Shown: positions 1-8,650, counted from the stretch's first letter. The stretch: 45,911 nucleotides of DNA from Clostridiales bacterium UBA3953 (GCA_002385415.1 DGDL01000088.1:3117-49027); one strand, 5' to 3'. Notes: a model not told the origin generated them from the letters alone. A program made the numbers and translations.

Positions 1-13
1 GGTGAATATAATT

Positions 14-35
14 ATACCAAACTTTATATTGGTAT
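14..35. other. Short inverted repeat at the window start
   Basis: ATACCAA (14-20) and TTGGTAT (29-35) are exact inverted arms separated by 8 AT-rich bases. It could be an operator or the end of a terminator of the gene outside the window; there is no clear T-run after it. Nothing else is recognisable in bases 1-56. Confidence 0.4.
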
Positions 36-56
36 CACTTTAAACCGTTGAAGCGG

Positions 57-432
57 AAGTAAAGGCGGCATGGAGCCAACAGAGAGTCCGGGACAGGTGA
101 GAGCCGGGCGGTGATCGGGCCGTCATAATGGGCCGCTGAGGGCGCAGTCAAAGGCTGTGCGGGGAAAATATTTGCGGATTTTCACGCAAGGTGAGAGCAT
201 CCGGTTTTTGCCGCGGGAGATACCCGCTGGCAAAGCCGACATCGGAGCACCTCCGAAAGTCGCATACCCGCCGCCGAGTATTCTGCGACGTAAGGCGCGC
301 GTTAGACGCCGGGGATATGATTGTATCCCGCGAAAGTGTACGGCATTGCCGTAAATTCAGGGTGGCACCGCGGATAAATTGTATTTATTCGTCCCTGACA
401 GAACCGGTTTCTGTCAGGGACGTTTTGTTTTT
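57..432 (+). promoter_or_regulatory. T-box leader of the trp operon (tRNA-Trp sensing)
   Basis: A T-box riboswitch that binds uncharged tRNA and lets transcription run into trpE. Stem I begins near AGAGAGTCCGGGACAGGTGAGAG (82-104, the AGAGAG and GGTGAGAG signatures). The probable specifier is TGG at 129-131, the Trp codon, in the loop on the 3' side of Stem I. The near-universal T-box sequence AGGGTGGCACCGCGG lies at 359-373 and would pair with the tRNA acceptor end in the antiterminator. An intrinsic terminator follows at 391-432. Placement directly before trpE agrees with the Trp specifier. The 5' edge is approximate, and no convincing promoter is visible in the bases upstream. Confidence 0.95.
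391..432 (+). terminator. T-box attenuator terminator before trpE
   Basis: Perfect 11-bp stem GTCCCTGACAG (391-401) / CTGTCAGGGAC (411-421), 9-nt loop, then GTTTTGTTTTT. It would be displaced by the antiterminator formed with the T-box sequence at 359-373 when uncharged tRNA-Trp is bound. Confidence 0.95.
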
Positions 433-459
433 ACATCGTAACAGAAAGGAAGGGTTACC

Positions 460-1923
460 GTGATTTACACCGCTAAATCGCCCGTCAGGCCGACGCCCGA
501 CGAATTTAAAAAGCTTGCTTCCGAAGGGATATACACCGTTGTGCCGGTGAGCTGTGAGCTTTTTGCCGACATACGCACGCCCATCGAAGTTTTAAAAATC
601 CTCAAATCGGTCTCGAGCCGCTGTTTTCTGCTCGAGTCGGTTATCGGCGGCGAGCGATGGGGACGGTATACCTTCCTCGGATTTGACCCGAAGCTTGAAG
701 TCACCTGTACCGCCGGAAAAATGACGGTCGGTGACGCGGTTTTCCGCACATCCTCGCCAAGCAAGCACATCCGCCGGCTGCTGGAAGGCTATCGCAGCCC
801 GCGGCTTGACTATCTGCCTCCGTTTACGGGAGGGCTGGTCGGATATTTTGCATACGATTACATCAAATATGCCGAGCCGACGCTGAGGCTTGACGCGCTT
901 GACGACGAGGGTTTTCGCGACGTCGACCTGATGCTGTTCGACCGCATCATAGCTTTCGACAATCTCAGGCAAAAGATGGTGCTTGTCGCCAGCGCCGAGC
1001 CGACCGCGGAAGGCTATGAACGCGCGGTGGCGCAGCTTGATAAGATGTGCCGGCTTGTAACAGATGGCTCGCCGATAACCGACACAGGCGGCGCGGTAAC
1101 GGGCGAATTTCGCGCACTTTTTGACCGCGAAGGCTACTGCGAGCTTGTCGAGCTGGCAAAACACCACATCCGCGAGGGCGATATACGGCAGATAGTGCTT
1201 TCAAACCGGTTTGACGCGCCGTTTGAGGGTAGTCTGCTCGACACCTACCGGCGGCTGCGGACAATAAACCCCTCGCCCTATATGTTTTACCTTTCGTCGC
1301 CGGAGCTCGAGGTGGCCGGCGCGTCGCCCGAAACGCTTGTAAAGCTGCAGGACGGCGTTTTGCGCACATTCCCGCTCGCCGGCTCGCGCCCCCGCGGCAA
1401 AACGCCGGATGAGGACGCCGCGCTTGAGCGCGAGCTGCTCGCCGACCCAAAAGAGCTTTCCGAGCACAACATGCTGGTCGACCTCGGCAAAAGCGACCTC
1501 GGCAAAGTAAGCGTGATAGGTAGCGTCGACGTCGAGGAGCTGCGCACCGTTGTGCGCTACTCACACATTATGCACATCAGCTCGACCGTGCGCGGGGTAA
1601 TCCGGCCCGGCTGCGACGCGTTCGACGCCGTCGAGGCGGTGCTTCCTGCCGGCACGCTTTCGGGCGCGCCGAAGCTGCGCGCCTGCCAGCTGATAAACGA
1701 GCTTGAGGGCTGCCGGCGCGGGCTTTACGGCGGCGCGATAGGCTACATTGACTTTACGGGCAACCTCGACACCTGCATAGCTATCCGGCTTGCCTACAAG
1801 AAAAACGGGCGCGTATATGTGCGCAGCGGCGCTGGCATCGTCGCGGACTCGGTGCCCGAGCGCGAGCACGAGGAATGCAAAAATAAAGCTGCGGCGCTGC
1901 TTGCCGCGCTGAAGGAGGAATAA
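460..1923 (+). CDS. trpE: Anthranilate synthase component I
   Basis: Makes anthranilate from chorismate, using ammonia delivered by TrpG; first committed step of tryptophan synthesis, cytoplasmic. The 487-residue length is normal. The N-terminal half carries the LLES tryptophan-feedback motif (LLESV, about residue 52). The chorismate-binding half carries GASPETLVKL, PLAGSRPRGKT, HNMLVDLGKSDLG and PAGTLSGAPK, all typical of the family. The start is GTG at 460, with a GGAAGG ribosome-binding site just upstream and only the T-box before it. It is the first gene of trpEGDCFBA and is followed after 3 bases by trpG. Confidence 0.98.
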   Translation: MIYTAKSPVRPTPDEFKKLASEGIYTVVPVSCELFADIRTPIEVLKILKSVSSRCFLLESVIGGERWGRYTFLGFDPKLEVTCTAGKMTVGDAVFRTSSPSKHIRRLLEGYRSPRLDYLPPFTGGLVGYFAYDYIKYAEPTLRLDALDDEGFRDVDLMLFDRIIAFDNLRQKMVLVASAEPTAEGYERAVAQLDKMCRLVTDGSPITDTGGAVTGEFRALFDREGYCELVELAKHHIREGDIRQIVLSNRFDAPFEGSLLDTYRRLRTINPSPYMFYLSSPELEVAGASPETLVKLQDGVLRTFPLAGSRPRGKTPDEDAALERELLADPKELSEHNMLVDLGKSDLGKVSVIGSVDVEELRTVVRYSHIMHISSTVRGVIRPGCDAFDAVEAVLPAGTLSGAPKLRACQLINELEGCRRGLYGGAIGYIDFTGNLDTCIAIRLAYKKNGRVYVRSGAGIVADSVPEREHEECKNKAAALLAALKEE

Positions 1924-1926
1924 GCC

Positions 1927-2541
1927 TTGGTGGTGCTGATAGACAACTATGACAGCTTTTCATACAGCCTTTACCAGCTTGCCGGTACGATTTGCCCCGA
2001 CATCGCGATATACCGCAACGACGCGCTGACGGTTGAACAGCTTGACGCGCTTTCGCCCGACGCCATAATCCTCTCGTCCGGCCCGGGCAGGCCGGAGGAA
2101 GCAGGTATCTGCATCGAGACGGTGCGCCGGCTCGGGCACAAATACCCGATCCTTGGTGTTTGTCTTGGTTTTCAGGCAATCTGCGCAGCTTTTGGCGGGC
2201 GGATCACGCACGCGAAGCGGCTTATGCACGGCAAGCAGTCCAAAGTTTTGGTTGACGTGCGCGCGCAGGTTTTCCGGGGCCTGCCGCCCGTGATATATGT
2301 CGGGCGCTACCACTCGCTTGCGGCCGACCGCGAGAGCATGCCGGACTGTCTTTCCGTCATCGCCAAGGTTACCGGCACCGGCGCGCCCGACGTGGGCGAG
2401 ATCATGGCTGTCGCGCACCGCGAATACCGGGTGTATGGGCTGCAGTTTCATCCCGAATCCATACTTTCGCCCGACGGCAAACAAATACTTGAGAATTTTT
2501 TCGCGATTGTACAAAAAGATGATGCGAGGGATACGGCATGA
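1927..2541 (+). CDS. trpG: Anthranilate synthase glutaminase subunit
   Basis: Class I glutamine amidotransferase that supplies ammonia to TrpE. Visible motifs are DNYDSFSYSL at the N-terminus, SSGPGRPEEAG (oxyanion region), the nucleophile in GVCLGFQA, and the FHPESI histidine-glutamate pair near the C-terminus. It is a free subunit of 204 residues, not fused to TrpE or TrpD. The start is TTG at 1927 (GTG at 1930 or 1933 possible); AGGAGG at 1913-1918 is spaced best for the TTG. Its stop overlaps the trpD start in ATGA, suggesting translational coupling. In some Clostridia the same subunit also serves PabB; no pab gene is seen here. Confidence 0.97.
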   Translation: MVVLIDNYDSFSYSLYQLAGTICPDIAIYRNDALTVEQLDALSPDAIILSSGPGRPEEAGICIETVRRLGHKYPILGVCLGFQAICAAFGGRITHAKRLMHGKQSKVLVDVRAQVFRGLPPVIYVGRYHSLAADRESMPDCLSVIAKVTGTGAPDVGEIMAVAHREYRVYGLQFHPESILSPDGKQILENFFAIVQKDDARDTA

Positions 2542-3557
2542 TTAAAGAAGCGATTATCAAAATCGTCGACAAACAGGAGCTCACCTATGAAGAAGCCTAT
2601 GCCGTCATGAGCGAGATTATGGACGGCAAGACGACACAGACCCAAAACGCGGCGTTTCTGGCTGCGCTGTCCACCAAAAGCACGAAAGCCGAAACAATAG
2701 ATGAAATTTTCGGCTGTGCGGCGGCTATGCGCGACCGTGCGACGCCGCTCGAGCACAACTGCGAAGCGCTCGAGATTGTCGGCACCGGCGGCGACCGCTC
2801 GGGCAGCTTTAACATATCGACGACGGCATCTATTGTGCTTGCCGCGGGCGGCGTGAAGGTTGCAAAACACGGTAATCGCGCGGCTACCTCGGGAAGCGGC
2901 GCGGCAGATTGCCTTGAGGCGCTGGGCATCCGCATCGAGCAAAGCCCCGAGGACTGCGCGCGCCTGCTCGAAAGTGTCGGTATCTGCTTCATTTTCGCGC
3001 AGAAATACCACACTTCGATGAAATATGTCAGCGCTATCCGCCGCGAGCTTGGCATCCGCACAGTTTTCAACATCCTTGGGCCGCTGACCAACCCCGCACG
3101 GCCGGTGTTTCAGCTTCTCGGCGTCTATGACGAGTCGCTCGTCGAGCCGCTTGCAAAGGTGCTTGACCGGCTGGGCGTGCGGCGGGGGCTGGTCGTTTAT
3201 AACCGCGAGGGGCTCGACGAGCTTGCGAGCTGCGGCGACAATGTGGTTTGCGAGCTGCGGGACGGGTTTTACCGGTCGACTGTCCTGTCGCCCGAGAATT
3301 TTGGGCTGCCGCGCTGCTCGAAGGCTGATTTGTCCGGCGGCACGCCGGCCGAAAACGCCGAGATTACCCTGTCTGTGCTGCGAGGCGAGCGCGGGCCGCG
3401 GCGGGATACGGTGCTACTGAATGCCGGCGCAGGGTTTTACATCGCGGGCAAGGCCGGCTCGATTGCGGAAGGCATAGCTTTCGCGGCCGAGCTTGTCGAC
3501 TCGGGCAGAGCACAAGCCAAGCTCGAGCAGTACTGCGCGGCTGTTGAGGTGTTGTAA
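2538..3557 (+). CDS. trpD: Anthranilate phosphoribosyltransferase
   Basis: Transfers phosphoribose from PRPP to anthranilate, second step of the Trp pathway. At 339 residues it has the usual length. The PRPP/Mg loop VGTGGDRSGSFNISTTAS, the KHGNRAATSGSGAAD segment and the anthranilate-side stretch RRELGIRTVFNILGPLTNPA are intact. The ATG at 2538 overlaps the trpG stop by 4 bases, and its own TAA shares one base with the trpC ATG. Confidence 0.98.
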   Translation: MIKEAIIKIVDKQELTYEEAYAVMSEIMDGKTTQTQNAAFLAALSTKSTKAETIDEIFGCAAAMRDRATPLEHNCEALEIVGTGGDRSGSFNISTTASIVLAAGGVKVAKHGNRAATSGSGAADCLEALGIRIEQSPEDCARLLESVGICFIFAQKYHTSMKYVSAIRRELGIRTVFNILGPLTNPARPVFQLLGVYDESLVEPLAKVLDRLGVRRGLVVYNREGLDELASCGDNVVCELRDGFYRSTVLSPENFGLPRCSKADLSGGTPAENAEITLSVLRGERGPRRDTVLLNAGAGFYIAGKAGSIAEGIAFAAELVDSGRAQAKLEQYCAAVEVL

Positions 3558-4459
3558 TGAGTGCGGATATTTTCGGGCATAGCGGGCGCTATGCGGCAAG
3601 CGGCGATATTTTCCGGCAAGGTAAATGCAATGCAGGGGGCGGCGATATTCTGGAGCGCATCGCGGCGCGGGCGGCGCGGCGCGCGGAGGAGAAACAGGCG
3701 CGGCTGCCGCTTGCCGAGATTGCCCGCCGTGCGGAAGAGCTTGCCGAAGCACAGCGGCAGGGCGGCGGCTTTGCCTTCCCGTTTGAAGCGGCGATTTTAT
3801 CGTCGGATTTTGCTTTTATCTGCGAGTGCAAGCGCGCCTCACCGTCTAAGGGTCTGCTTGTGCATGATTATAACCCCGTTGCCATCGCGCTCGACTATGA
3901 GGCGGCGGGGGCAAGCTGCATATCTGTGCTGACCGAGCCGGACTTTTTCCTCGGCTCGGGCGAGCATCTCAGGCAGGTCAGCCGGGCTGTTTCCCTGCCC
4001 TGCCTGCGCAAGGATTTTGTAACGAGCGACTATTTTATATATGAAGCAAAGCTGCTCGGCGCATCGGCGGTGCTGCTGATTGCGGCGCTGCTGGGCGAAA
4101 GCGAGTTGGCACATCTGATTGGGCTGTGCCACTCACTCGGGTTGTCGGCTCTGGTCGAGGTACATTCGGAGCACGAGCTTGAGGCGACTCTCGCCGCCGG
4201 AGCGCGGCTGGTGGGCATCAACAGCCGCAATTTGCGAGATTTCAGCGTTGACCTCGGGGTCGTCGAGCGGCTGGCTGCGCTTGTGCCGCCGGGCGTGCTG
4301 CTGATCGCAGAAAGTGGGATTAAAACTGCCGGCGACGTGGCGCGGGTGCGGCGGGCCGGCGCGCGAGGAGCGTTGATAGGCGAAACTCTGATGCGCGCCT
4401 CCGACCGACGGGTTATGCTCGCTTATTTGCGGGAAGATTTTTGCAGTGAAACTTCATGA
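3557..4459 (+). CDS. trpC: Indole-3-glycerol phosphate synthase, with N-terminal repeat extension
   Basis: Converts carboxyphenylamino-deoxyribulose phosphate into indole-3-glycerol phosphate (TIM barrel). Visible family motifs are CECKRASPSKG, LRKDFV (catalytic lysine), EVHSEHE, GINSRNL and AESGIK. It has 300 residues, about 40 more than usual. The excess is N-terminal: residues 3-15 and 16-28 resemble each other and the normal start (ADIF.., GDIF.., GDIL..), an exact 13-residue period. ATG 3557 is the only in-frame ATG before the conserved part and is coupled to trpD by a TAATG junction. No fusion to trpF. Confidence 0.96.
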   Translation: MSADIFGHSGRYAASGDIFRQGKCNAGGGDILERIAARAARRAEEKQARLPLAEIARRAEELAEAQRQGGGFAFPFEAAILSSDFAFICECKRASPSKGLLVHDYNPVAIALDYEAAGASCISVLTEPDFFLGSGEHLRQVSRAVSLPCLRKDFVTSDYFIYEAKLLGASAVLLIAALLGESELAHLIGLCHSLGLSALVEVHSEHELEATLAAGARLVGINSRNLRDFSVDLGVVERLAALVPPGVLLIAESGIKTAGDVARVRRAGARGALIGETLMRASDRRVMLAYLREDFCSETS

Positions 4460-4517
4460 ATAACCCCCACTCTTATGCGCGGCACAAAATGATACAAAAC
4501 GAAAGGGGCGAAATTCC

Positions 4518-5147
4518 ATGGCTGCCGTCAAAATCAAACTCTGCGGTATGCGCACAGCTGCTGACATTGAGCTTGCCAACCGTTTCCTGCCCGACTACTG
4601 CGGGTTTGTGTTTGTCCGCTCGAGCCGCCGCTACATTTCGCCGCATAAGGCGGCGGCACTGCGGCGAGCACTCGATCCGCGCGTCGCGGCTGTCGGAGTG
4701 TTTGCGGATGAGGATGCCGCGGTTGTAGCGGGTCTGCTCAACAGCGGAGCTATCGACATCGCTCAACTGCACGGCGGCGAGAGCGAAAGCTACATTATGC
4801 GGCTGCGGGAGCTGACCGGCAAACACATCATAAAGGCGTTTTTCGTACAGTCGGAGCATGATATTGCGCGCGCGGCCGCCTCGACCGCCGACTTTGTGCT
4901 GCTCGACGGCTCGCGCGGCGGCGAGGGCAAAGCGTTTGATTGGACGCTTGCGCGGGGGCTTTCGCGCAAGTTTTTCCTCGCCGGCGGACTCTGCGCGGAA
5001 AATGTTACGCTTGCAATCGAGGCGGCGCAGCCGTTTGCCGTCGACATCAGCTCGGGTATCGAGCGCGGCGGGGTCAAGGACGCAGAACTGGTGGAAAAGT
5101 TTATTTGGACGGCGCGGGCGGCAGTGGGCGCGCGGGAGCAGTCATAG
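4518..5147 (+). CDS. trpF: Phosphoribosylanthranilate isomerase
   Basis: Amadori isomerisation of phosphoribosylanthranilate, third step of the pathway. The catalytic cysteine is in KLCGMR near the N-terminus and the catalytic aspartate is in LLDGSRGG; FFLAGGL and DISSGIE form the phosphate-binding end of the barrel. At 209 residues it is of normal length. AAAGGGG precedes the ATG at 4518. It lies 58 bases after trpC, the first non-overlapping junction in the operon. Confidence 0.97.
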   Translation: MAAVKIKLCGMRTAADIELANRFLPDYCGFVFVRSSRRYISPHKAAALRRALDPRVAAVGVFADEDAAVVAGLLNSGAIDIAQLHGGESESYIMRLRELTGKHIIKAFFVQSEHDIARAAASTADFVLLDGSRGGEGKAFDWTLARGLSRKFFLAGGLCAENVTLAIEAAQPFAVDISSGIERGGVKDAELVEKFIWTARAAVGAREQS

Positions 5148-5337
5148 GCTAATGGTTTTGGGACAGATAAAGCGCCCTGCTCACACGCTTGTTTGCGCAC
5201 CCGTGGTTTGCGATGTCCCTTACGGGCAATGTGTCCGGGCGAGTCTGTGGAAATTTCACAAATTCCGCGTTGATATGCAGGAGCAGGAGCCTGTGCTTTG
5301 TTTCCGCAAATGAAAAACAACCGAAAGGACGGAGAAT
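5148..5337. other. 190-base spacer between trpF and trpB
   Basis: This gap is unusually long for the operon. No promoter, terminator or small gene with a ribosome-binding site stands out; only the AAAGGACGGAG site of trpB at its 3' end is clear. Confidence 0.5.
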
Positions 5338-6528
5338 ATGCAAAATGTAAAAGGACGGTTCGGGGTGCATGGCGGGCAGTATATCCCCGAGACGCTCATG
5401 GCGGCGGTTATCGAACTTGAGGATGCCTACGAGCGGCTGCGCACCGACCCTTCGTTTTTAGCTGAGCTTGACTCGCTGCTTCGCAATTACGCCGGGCGGC
5501 CGAGTTTGCTTTACTATGCCGAAAAGCTGACGCAGCTGCTGGGCGGCGCGAAAATATACCTTAAACGCGAGGACCTCAACCACACCGGTTCGCACAAGAT
5601 AAACAACGTGCTCGGCCAAGCGCTGCTCGCCAAGAAAATGGGCAAAAAGCGGCTTATTGCCGAGACGGGCGCGGGTCAACACGGCGTTGCGACGGCTACG
5701 GCGGCGGCGCTGCTCGACCTCGAGTGCGTCATCTTCATGGGCGAGGAGGACACGCGCAGGCAGGCGCTCAACGTCTATCGCATGAAGCTGCTCGGCGCCG
5801 AGGTCGTACCGGTCACGACCGGCACGCGCACGCTCAAAGACGCGGTTTCGGCCGCTTTGCGCGAGTGGACGTCGCGCGTGGCCGACACGCACTACTGCCT
5901 CGGCTCGGTCATGGGCCCGCACCCGTTCCCGACTATCGTTCGCGATTTTCAGTCTGTGATTTCCCAGGAAATACGGGTGCAAATTATAGAAGCTGAGGGG
6001 CGACTGCCGGACGCGGTGGTTGCCTGCGTGGGCGGCGGCAGCAACGCCATCGGCTCGTTTTATGATTTTATCGGCGAGCCGTCGGTACGACTTGTGGGCT
6101 GCGAGGCTGCGGGGCACGGCATAGACTCGCCGGACACTGCCGCGACACTGACGACCGGAAGGCTCGGCATTTTCCACGGCATGAAGTCGTATTTCTGCCA
6201 GGACGAGCGCGGGCAAATAGCGCCCGTCCACTCGATTTCCGCAGGGCTCGACTATCCCGGCGTCGGGCCGGAGCACGCGTGGCTTCACGACACGGGTCGG
6301 GCAGAGTATGTGGCTGTCACCGACGAAGAGGCTGTCGAAGCTTTTGAGCTGCTCTCGCGCACGGAGGGTATTATTCCGGCCATCGAGTCGGCGCATGCGG
6401 TAGCCTACGCTATTTTTGAGGCACCGAAAATGGGGCGCGGCGGGATAATGGTCGTCACGCTCTCCGGCCGCGGGGACAAGGACTGCGCGCAGATAGCGCG
6501 CTATCGCGGGGAGGAGGCAGGCGAATGA
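5338..6528 (+). CDS. trpB: Tryptophan synthase beta chain
   Basis: PLP enzyme that condenses indole with serine to tryptophan, in complex with TrpA. GRFGVHGGQYIPETL opens the protein; the PLP lysine is K87 in HTGSHKIN; ETGAGQHG and the phosphate loop GGGSNAIG are present. 396 residues, normal for the TrpB1 type that pairs with TrpA. A strong ribosome-binding site (AAAGGACGGAG) precedes ATG 5338. It overlaps trpA by ATGA. Confidence 0.99.
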   Translation: MQNVKGRFGVHGGQYIPETLMAAVIELEDAYERLRTDPSFLAELDSLLRNYAGRPSLLYYAEKLTQLLGGAKIYLKREDLNHTGSHKINNVLGQALLAKKMGKKRLIAETGAGQHGVATATAAALLDLECVIFMGEEDTRRQALNVYRMKLLGAEVVPVTTGTRTLKDAVSAALREWTSRVADTHYCLGSVMGPHPFPTIVRDFQSVISQEIRVQIIEAEGRLPDAVVACVGGGSNAIGSFYDFIGEPSVRLVGCEAAGHGIDSPDTAATLTTGRLGIFHGMKSYFCQDERGQIAPVHSISAGLDYPGVGPEHAWLHDTGRAEYVAVTDEEAVEAFELLSRTEGIIPAIESAHAVAYAIFEAPKMGRGGIMVVTLSGRGDKDCAQIARYRGEEAGE

Positions 6529-7343
6529 AAAAGTCAAGACTGTCAGAGGCATTCGGTGGAGGCAAAGCTTTTGTTGCTTTTATCACCTGTGGTGACCCGG
6601 ACATGGACACCACTTTTGAGGCAGTGCGTGCCATGCAGGCGGCCGGTGCCGATATTGTCGAGCTTGGTATTCCCTTCTCCGACCCGACGGCAGAGGGACC
6701 GGTTATCACCGAGGCAAGCATGCGCGCGCTGCGTGCCGGCGCGACAACCGAGCGCGTGTTTGAGCTTGTGCGCCGGCTGCGAGGCGAGGGAGGCGTTACC
6801 ATTCCGCTTGCGTTTATGACTTATGCTAACGTCGTTTACTCGTATGGCGTGGAGCGGTTCGCCGCAACCTGCGCCGAAACCGGGGTTGACGGGCTTATCC
6901 TGCCCGACGTGCCCTTTGAGGAAAAGGGCGAGTTTGCGCCGGCTTGCAGAGCGCGTGGTGTAGACTTTATCTCGCTGGTCGCGCCGACCTCAGCGGGGCG
7001 GATTGCGACTATCGCACGCGAGGCGGAGGGGTTTGTCTACATCGTCTCGTCGCTCGGCGTGACCGGCATGCGCGACCGGCTTGACGACAGTATATCCGAG
7101 ATGGTGCGGCAGGTGAAAGCCGCGGCCGATATCCCCTGTGCGGTTGGGTTCGGCATCTCCACACCGGAGCAGGCGGCGCGGGTCGTTGGCGCCGGCGGGC
7201 ACGCGCGTCCTGGCGAAGATTATCCCGACGGCGTTATTGTGGGCAGTGCGATAGTGAACCTGATTGCAAAGCATGGCAAAAACGCGCCGGCCGCCGTCGG
7301 CGAGTTTGTGCGCGCGATGAAGGCCGCAATCACGCAAAAATAA
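6525..7343 (+). CDS. trpA: Tryptophan synthase alpha chain
   Basis: Cleaves indole-3-glycerol phosphate to indole, which is channelled to TrpB. Catalytic residues sit in VELGIPFSDPTAEGPV (Glu and Asp); LVAPTS, SSLGVTGMR and VGFGIS are intact. There is an insertion of about 8-9 residues (GGHARPGED) just before the DGVIVGSAIV phosphate-binding segment, where relatives read directly from KYADG. 272 residues; the ATGA overlap with trpB sets the start. Last gene of the operon. Confidence 0.98.
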   Translation: MKKSRLSEAFGGGKAFVAFITCGDPDMDTTFEAVRAMQAAGADIVELGIPFSDPTAEGPVITEASMRALRAGATTERVFELVRRLRGEGGVTIPLAFMTYANVVYSYGVERFAATCAETGVDGLILPDVPFEEKGEFAPACRARGVDFISLVAPTSAGRIATIAREAEGFVYIVSSLGVTGMRDRLDDSISEMVRQVKAAADIPCAVGFGISTPEQAARVVGAGGHARPGEDYPDGVIVGSAIVNLIAKHGKNAPAAVGEFVRAMKAAITQK

Positions 7344-7546
7344 GCGGTGCGGACACTGTGCGGCAGAGTGCTGCGGCGGCATCCGCTAATGCGGCTGTTT
7401 CGCGCGCTCCGACCGCTGATTTGCGGCGTTCTGCGGCAACGCTTCGGTGCGGGAAAGTCAGCCTGCCACACTGCCGGATACTCTCACATCTCGCGGATTT
7501 GATATACCTGCGCGTCGGTGTTATAACTTTCTTTTTCTTTTAGATA
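7344..7546. other. Region after the trp operon, no gene
   Basis: GC-rich sequence with several short GCGGC repeats and a T-rich stretch at about 7521-7541. No stem followed by a proper T-run was found, so the trp terminator is not identified. Short open frames here lack ribosome-binding sites. Confidence 0.4.
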
Positions 7547-7575
7547 TTGAACTTGGCGGGCTTGTATGGTATTAT
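7547..7575 (+). promoter_or_regulatory. Sigma-A type promoter for HAD hydrolase gene
   Basis: TTGAAC (7547-7552), 17-base spacer, TATTAT (7570-7575). A palindrome TTTCGCGAAA at 7591-7600, just past the expected start site, could be an operator. Confidence 0.65.
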
Positions 7576-7630
7576 ATGGGTGCATTCGCTTTTCGCGAAA
7601 TAGATTTTACCGTAAGTTGAGAGGCTGCAA

Positions 7631-8335
7631 ATGAAGTTTGAGGTTGCCGGAGGCATATTTTTTGATGTGGGCTGGACGCTGCTTGCACCGCGGTATGGCA
7701 ACTGGACATACAATACGGCGAAGATGCACGAGGTTATGATGTCACAGCGGTTTCTTTCCATACCCGAGCAGCGGCGGCGAAAGGTCTTGGAACAGGCACA
7801 GGCGTATCTTGACTCGCATGTAAAAGTGGACAGCGAGGACGAGGAGCTTTACTGTATGCGCATGTTCTTTAGGATGATTTTCGACGGTTTGCCCGAGCTT
7901 GGACTTTCGGCTGAAGACGCGGACGAGATTGCCCGCGACAAGGTTTTCAACATGGAAAACTATGTGTATTTCGAGGATGCGGTGCCGCTCTTGCAAAAAC
8001 TGCGGGGGAGGTACAGGCTGGGCGTTATCTCGGACACTTGGCCGTCGATTGGGCGGATGCTGGATTACGGCGGGCTGACCGAGTTTTTCGATGCCTTTAC
8101 GTTCAGCTGTTATGTGGGTGCATGCAAGCCCGACAGGCGGATTTTTGAGGACGCGCTCGCAAAACTTGGGGTGCCGGCGCAGGAGACCATATTTATTGAC
8201 GATATCGAACGCAACCTCGACGGCGCGGCGGCGCTGGGGATAAATCCGGTGCTTATCACCTACAAGCCGGGCGCGATACCAAGCGAAAAATATCCCTCTA
8301 TCGCAAGGGTTTCCGATTTGCTGCAGTTGCTGTAG
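7631..8335 (+). CDS. HAD-superfamily hydrolase with variant motif I
   Basis: Haloacid dehalogenase-like hydrolase, 234 residues, cytoplasmic, substrate unknown. Motif I reads FFDVGWT: the nucleophile is D12, but the second Asp of the usual DxDxT is glycine (G14). Motif II is ISDTW, motif III CKPD, motif IV FIDDIERN, all in the right order, with a helical cap between I and II. Loss of the second Asp occurs in some non-phosphatase HAD branches such as HDHD3-like proteins, so phosphatase activity is uncertain. GAGAGG precedes the ATG. Transcribed alone, followed after 19 bases by a GGGGAGCTTT hairpin. Confidence 0.85.
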   Translation: MKFEVAGGIFFDVGWTLLAPRYGNWTYNTAKMHEVMMSQRFLSIPEQRRRKVLEQAQAYLDSHVKVDSEDEELYCMRMFFRMIFDGLPELGLSAEDADEIARDKVFNMENYVYFEDAVPLLQKLRGRYRLGVISDTWPSIGRMLDYGGLTEFFDAFTFSCYVGACKPDRRIFEDALAKLGVPAQETIFIDDIERNLDGAAALGINPVLITYKPGAIPSEKYPSIARVSDLLQLL

Positions 8336-8354
8336 AAGTCGGGGCGTTATTTGT

Positions 8355-8378
8355 GGGGAGCTTTTTGAAAAGCTCCCC
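8355..8378 (+). terminator. GGGGAGCTTT hairpin, copy 1
   Basis: Perfect 10-bp stem GGGGAGCTTT (8355-8364) / AAAGCTCCCC (8369-8378) with loop TTGA, starting 19 bases past a stop codon. It has no clean T-run and belongs to a family of five similar hairpins in this window. Confidence 0.75.
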
Positions 8379-8574
8379 GCGCCTCTTGAATTTTTACCGG
8401 TTATCTTGATGGGATATGAACTGTGACTAATCGCCAGTTTTGTGCTATGCCAACCTTTCATCACCGCCGGGGCTACACTACTAATCATGCGCAACATTAA
8501 TGCGAGCGGCCGTACAGCCGCATAAACCGACGCAGGGTCGGTGTCAAGCTTTTGTCGACCCGCGCTGTCAGGTA
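8379..8574. other. Non-coding stretch before the GH109-like gene
   Basis: No gene with a ribosome-binding site is visible. It holds two short potential hairpins (GCGGC/GCCGC near 8507-8522, and GGGTCG/CGACCC near 8534-8561) upstream of the promoter at 8575. Confidence 0.4.
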
Positions 8575-8603
8575 TTGACGAGCAACGGCTGTAGTATTAT
8601 AAT
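8575..8603 (+). promoter_or_regulatory. Consensus promoter plus palindrome for GH109-like gene
   Basis: TTGACG (8575-8580), 17-base spacer, TATAAT (8598-8603). The palindrome CGGGAATATTTCCCG at 8616-8630 lies just after the expected start of transcription, a common site for a repressor operator. Confidence 0.8.
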
Positions 8604-8650
8604 GACAATAATAACCGGGAATATTTCCCGCTCTCCGGAGGAAAAGGATT

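Noticed and set aside
157..463. Two small frames in the trp leader
   Set aside because: They lie within the T-box structure, have no ribosome-binding sites and are unrelated to a Trp-rich leader peptide.
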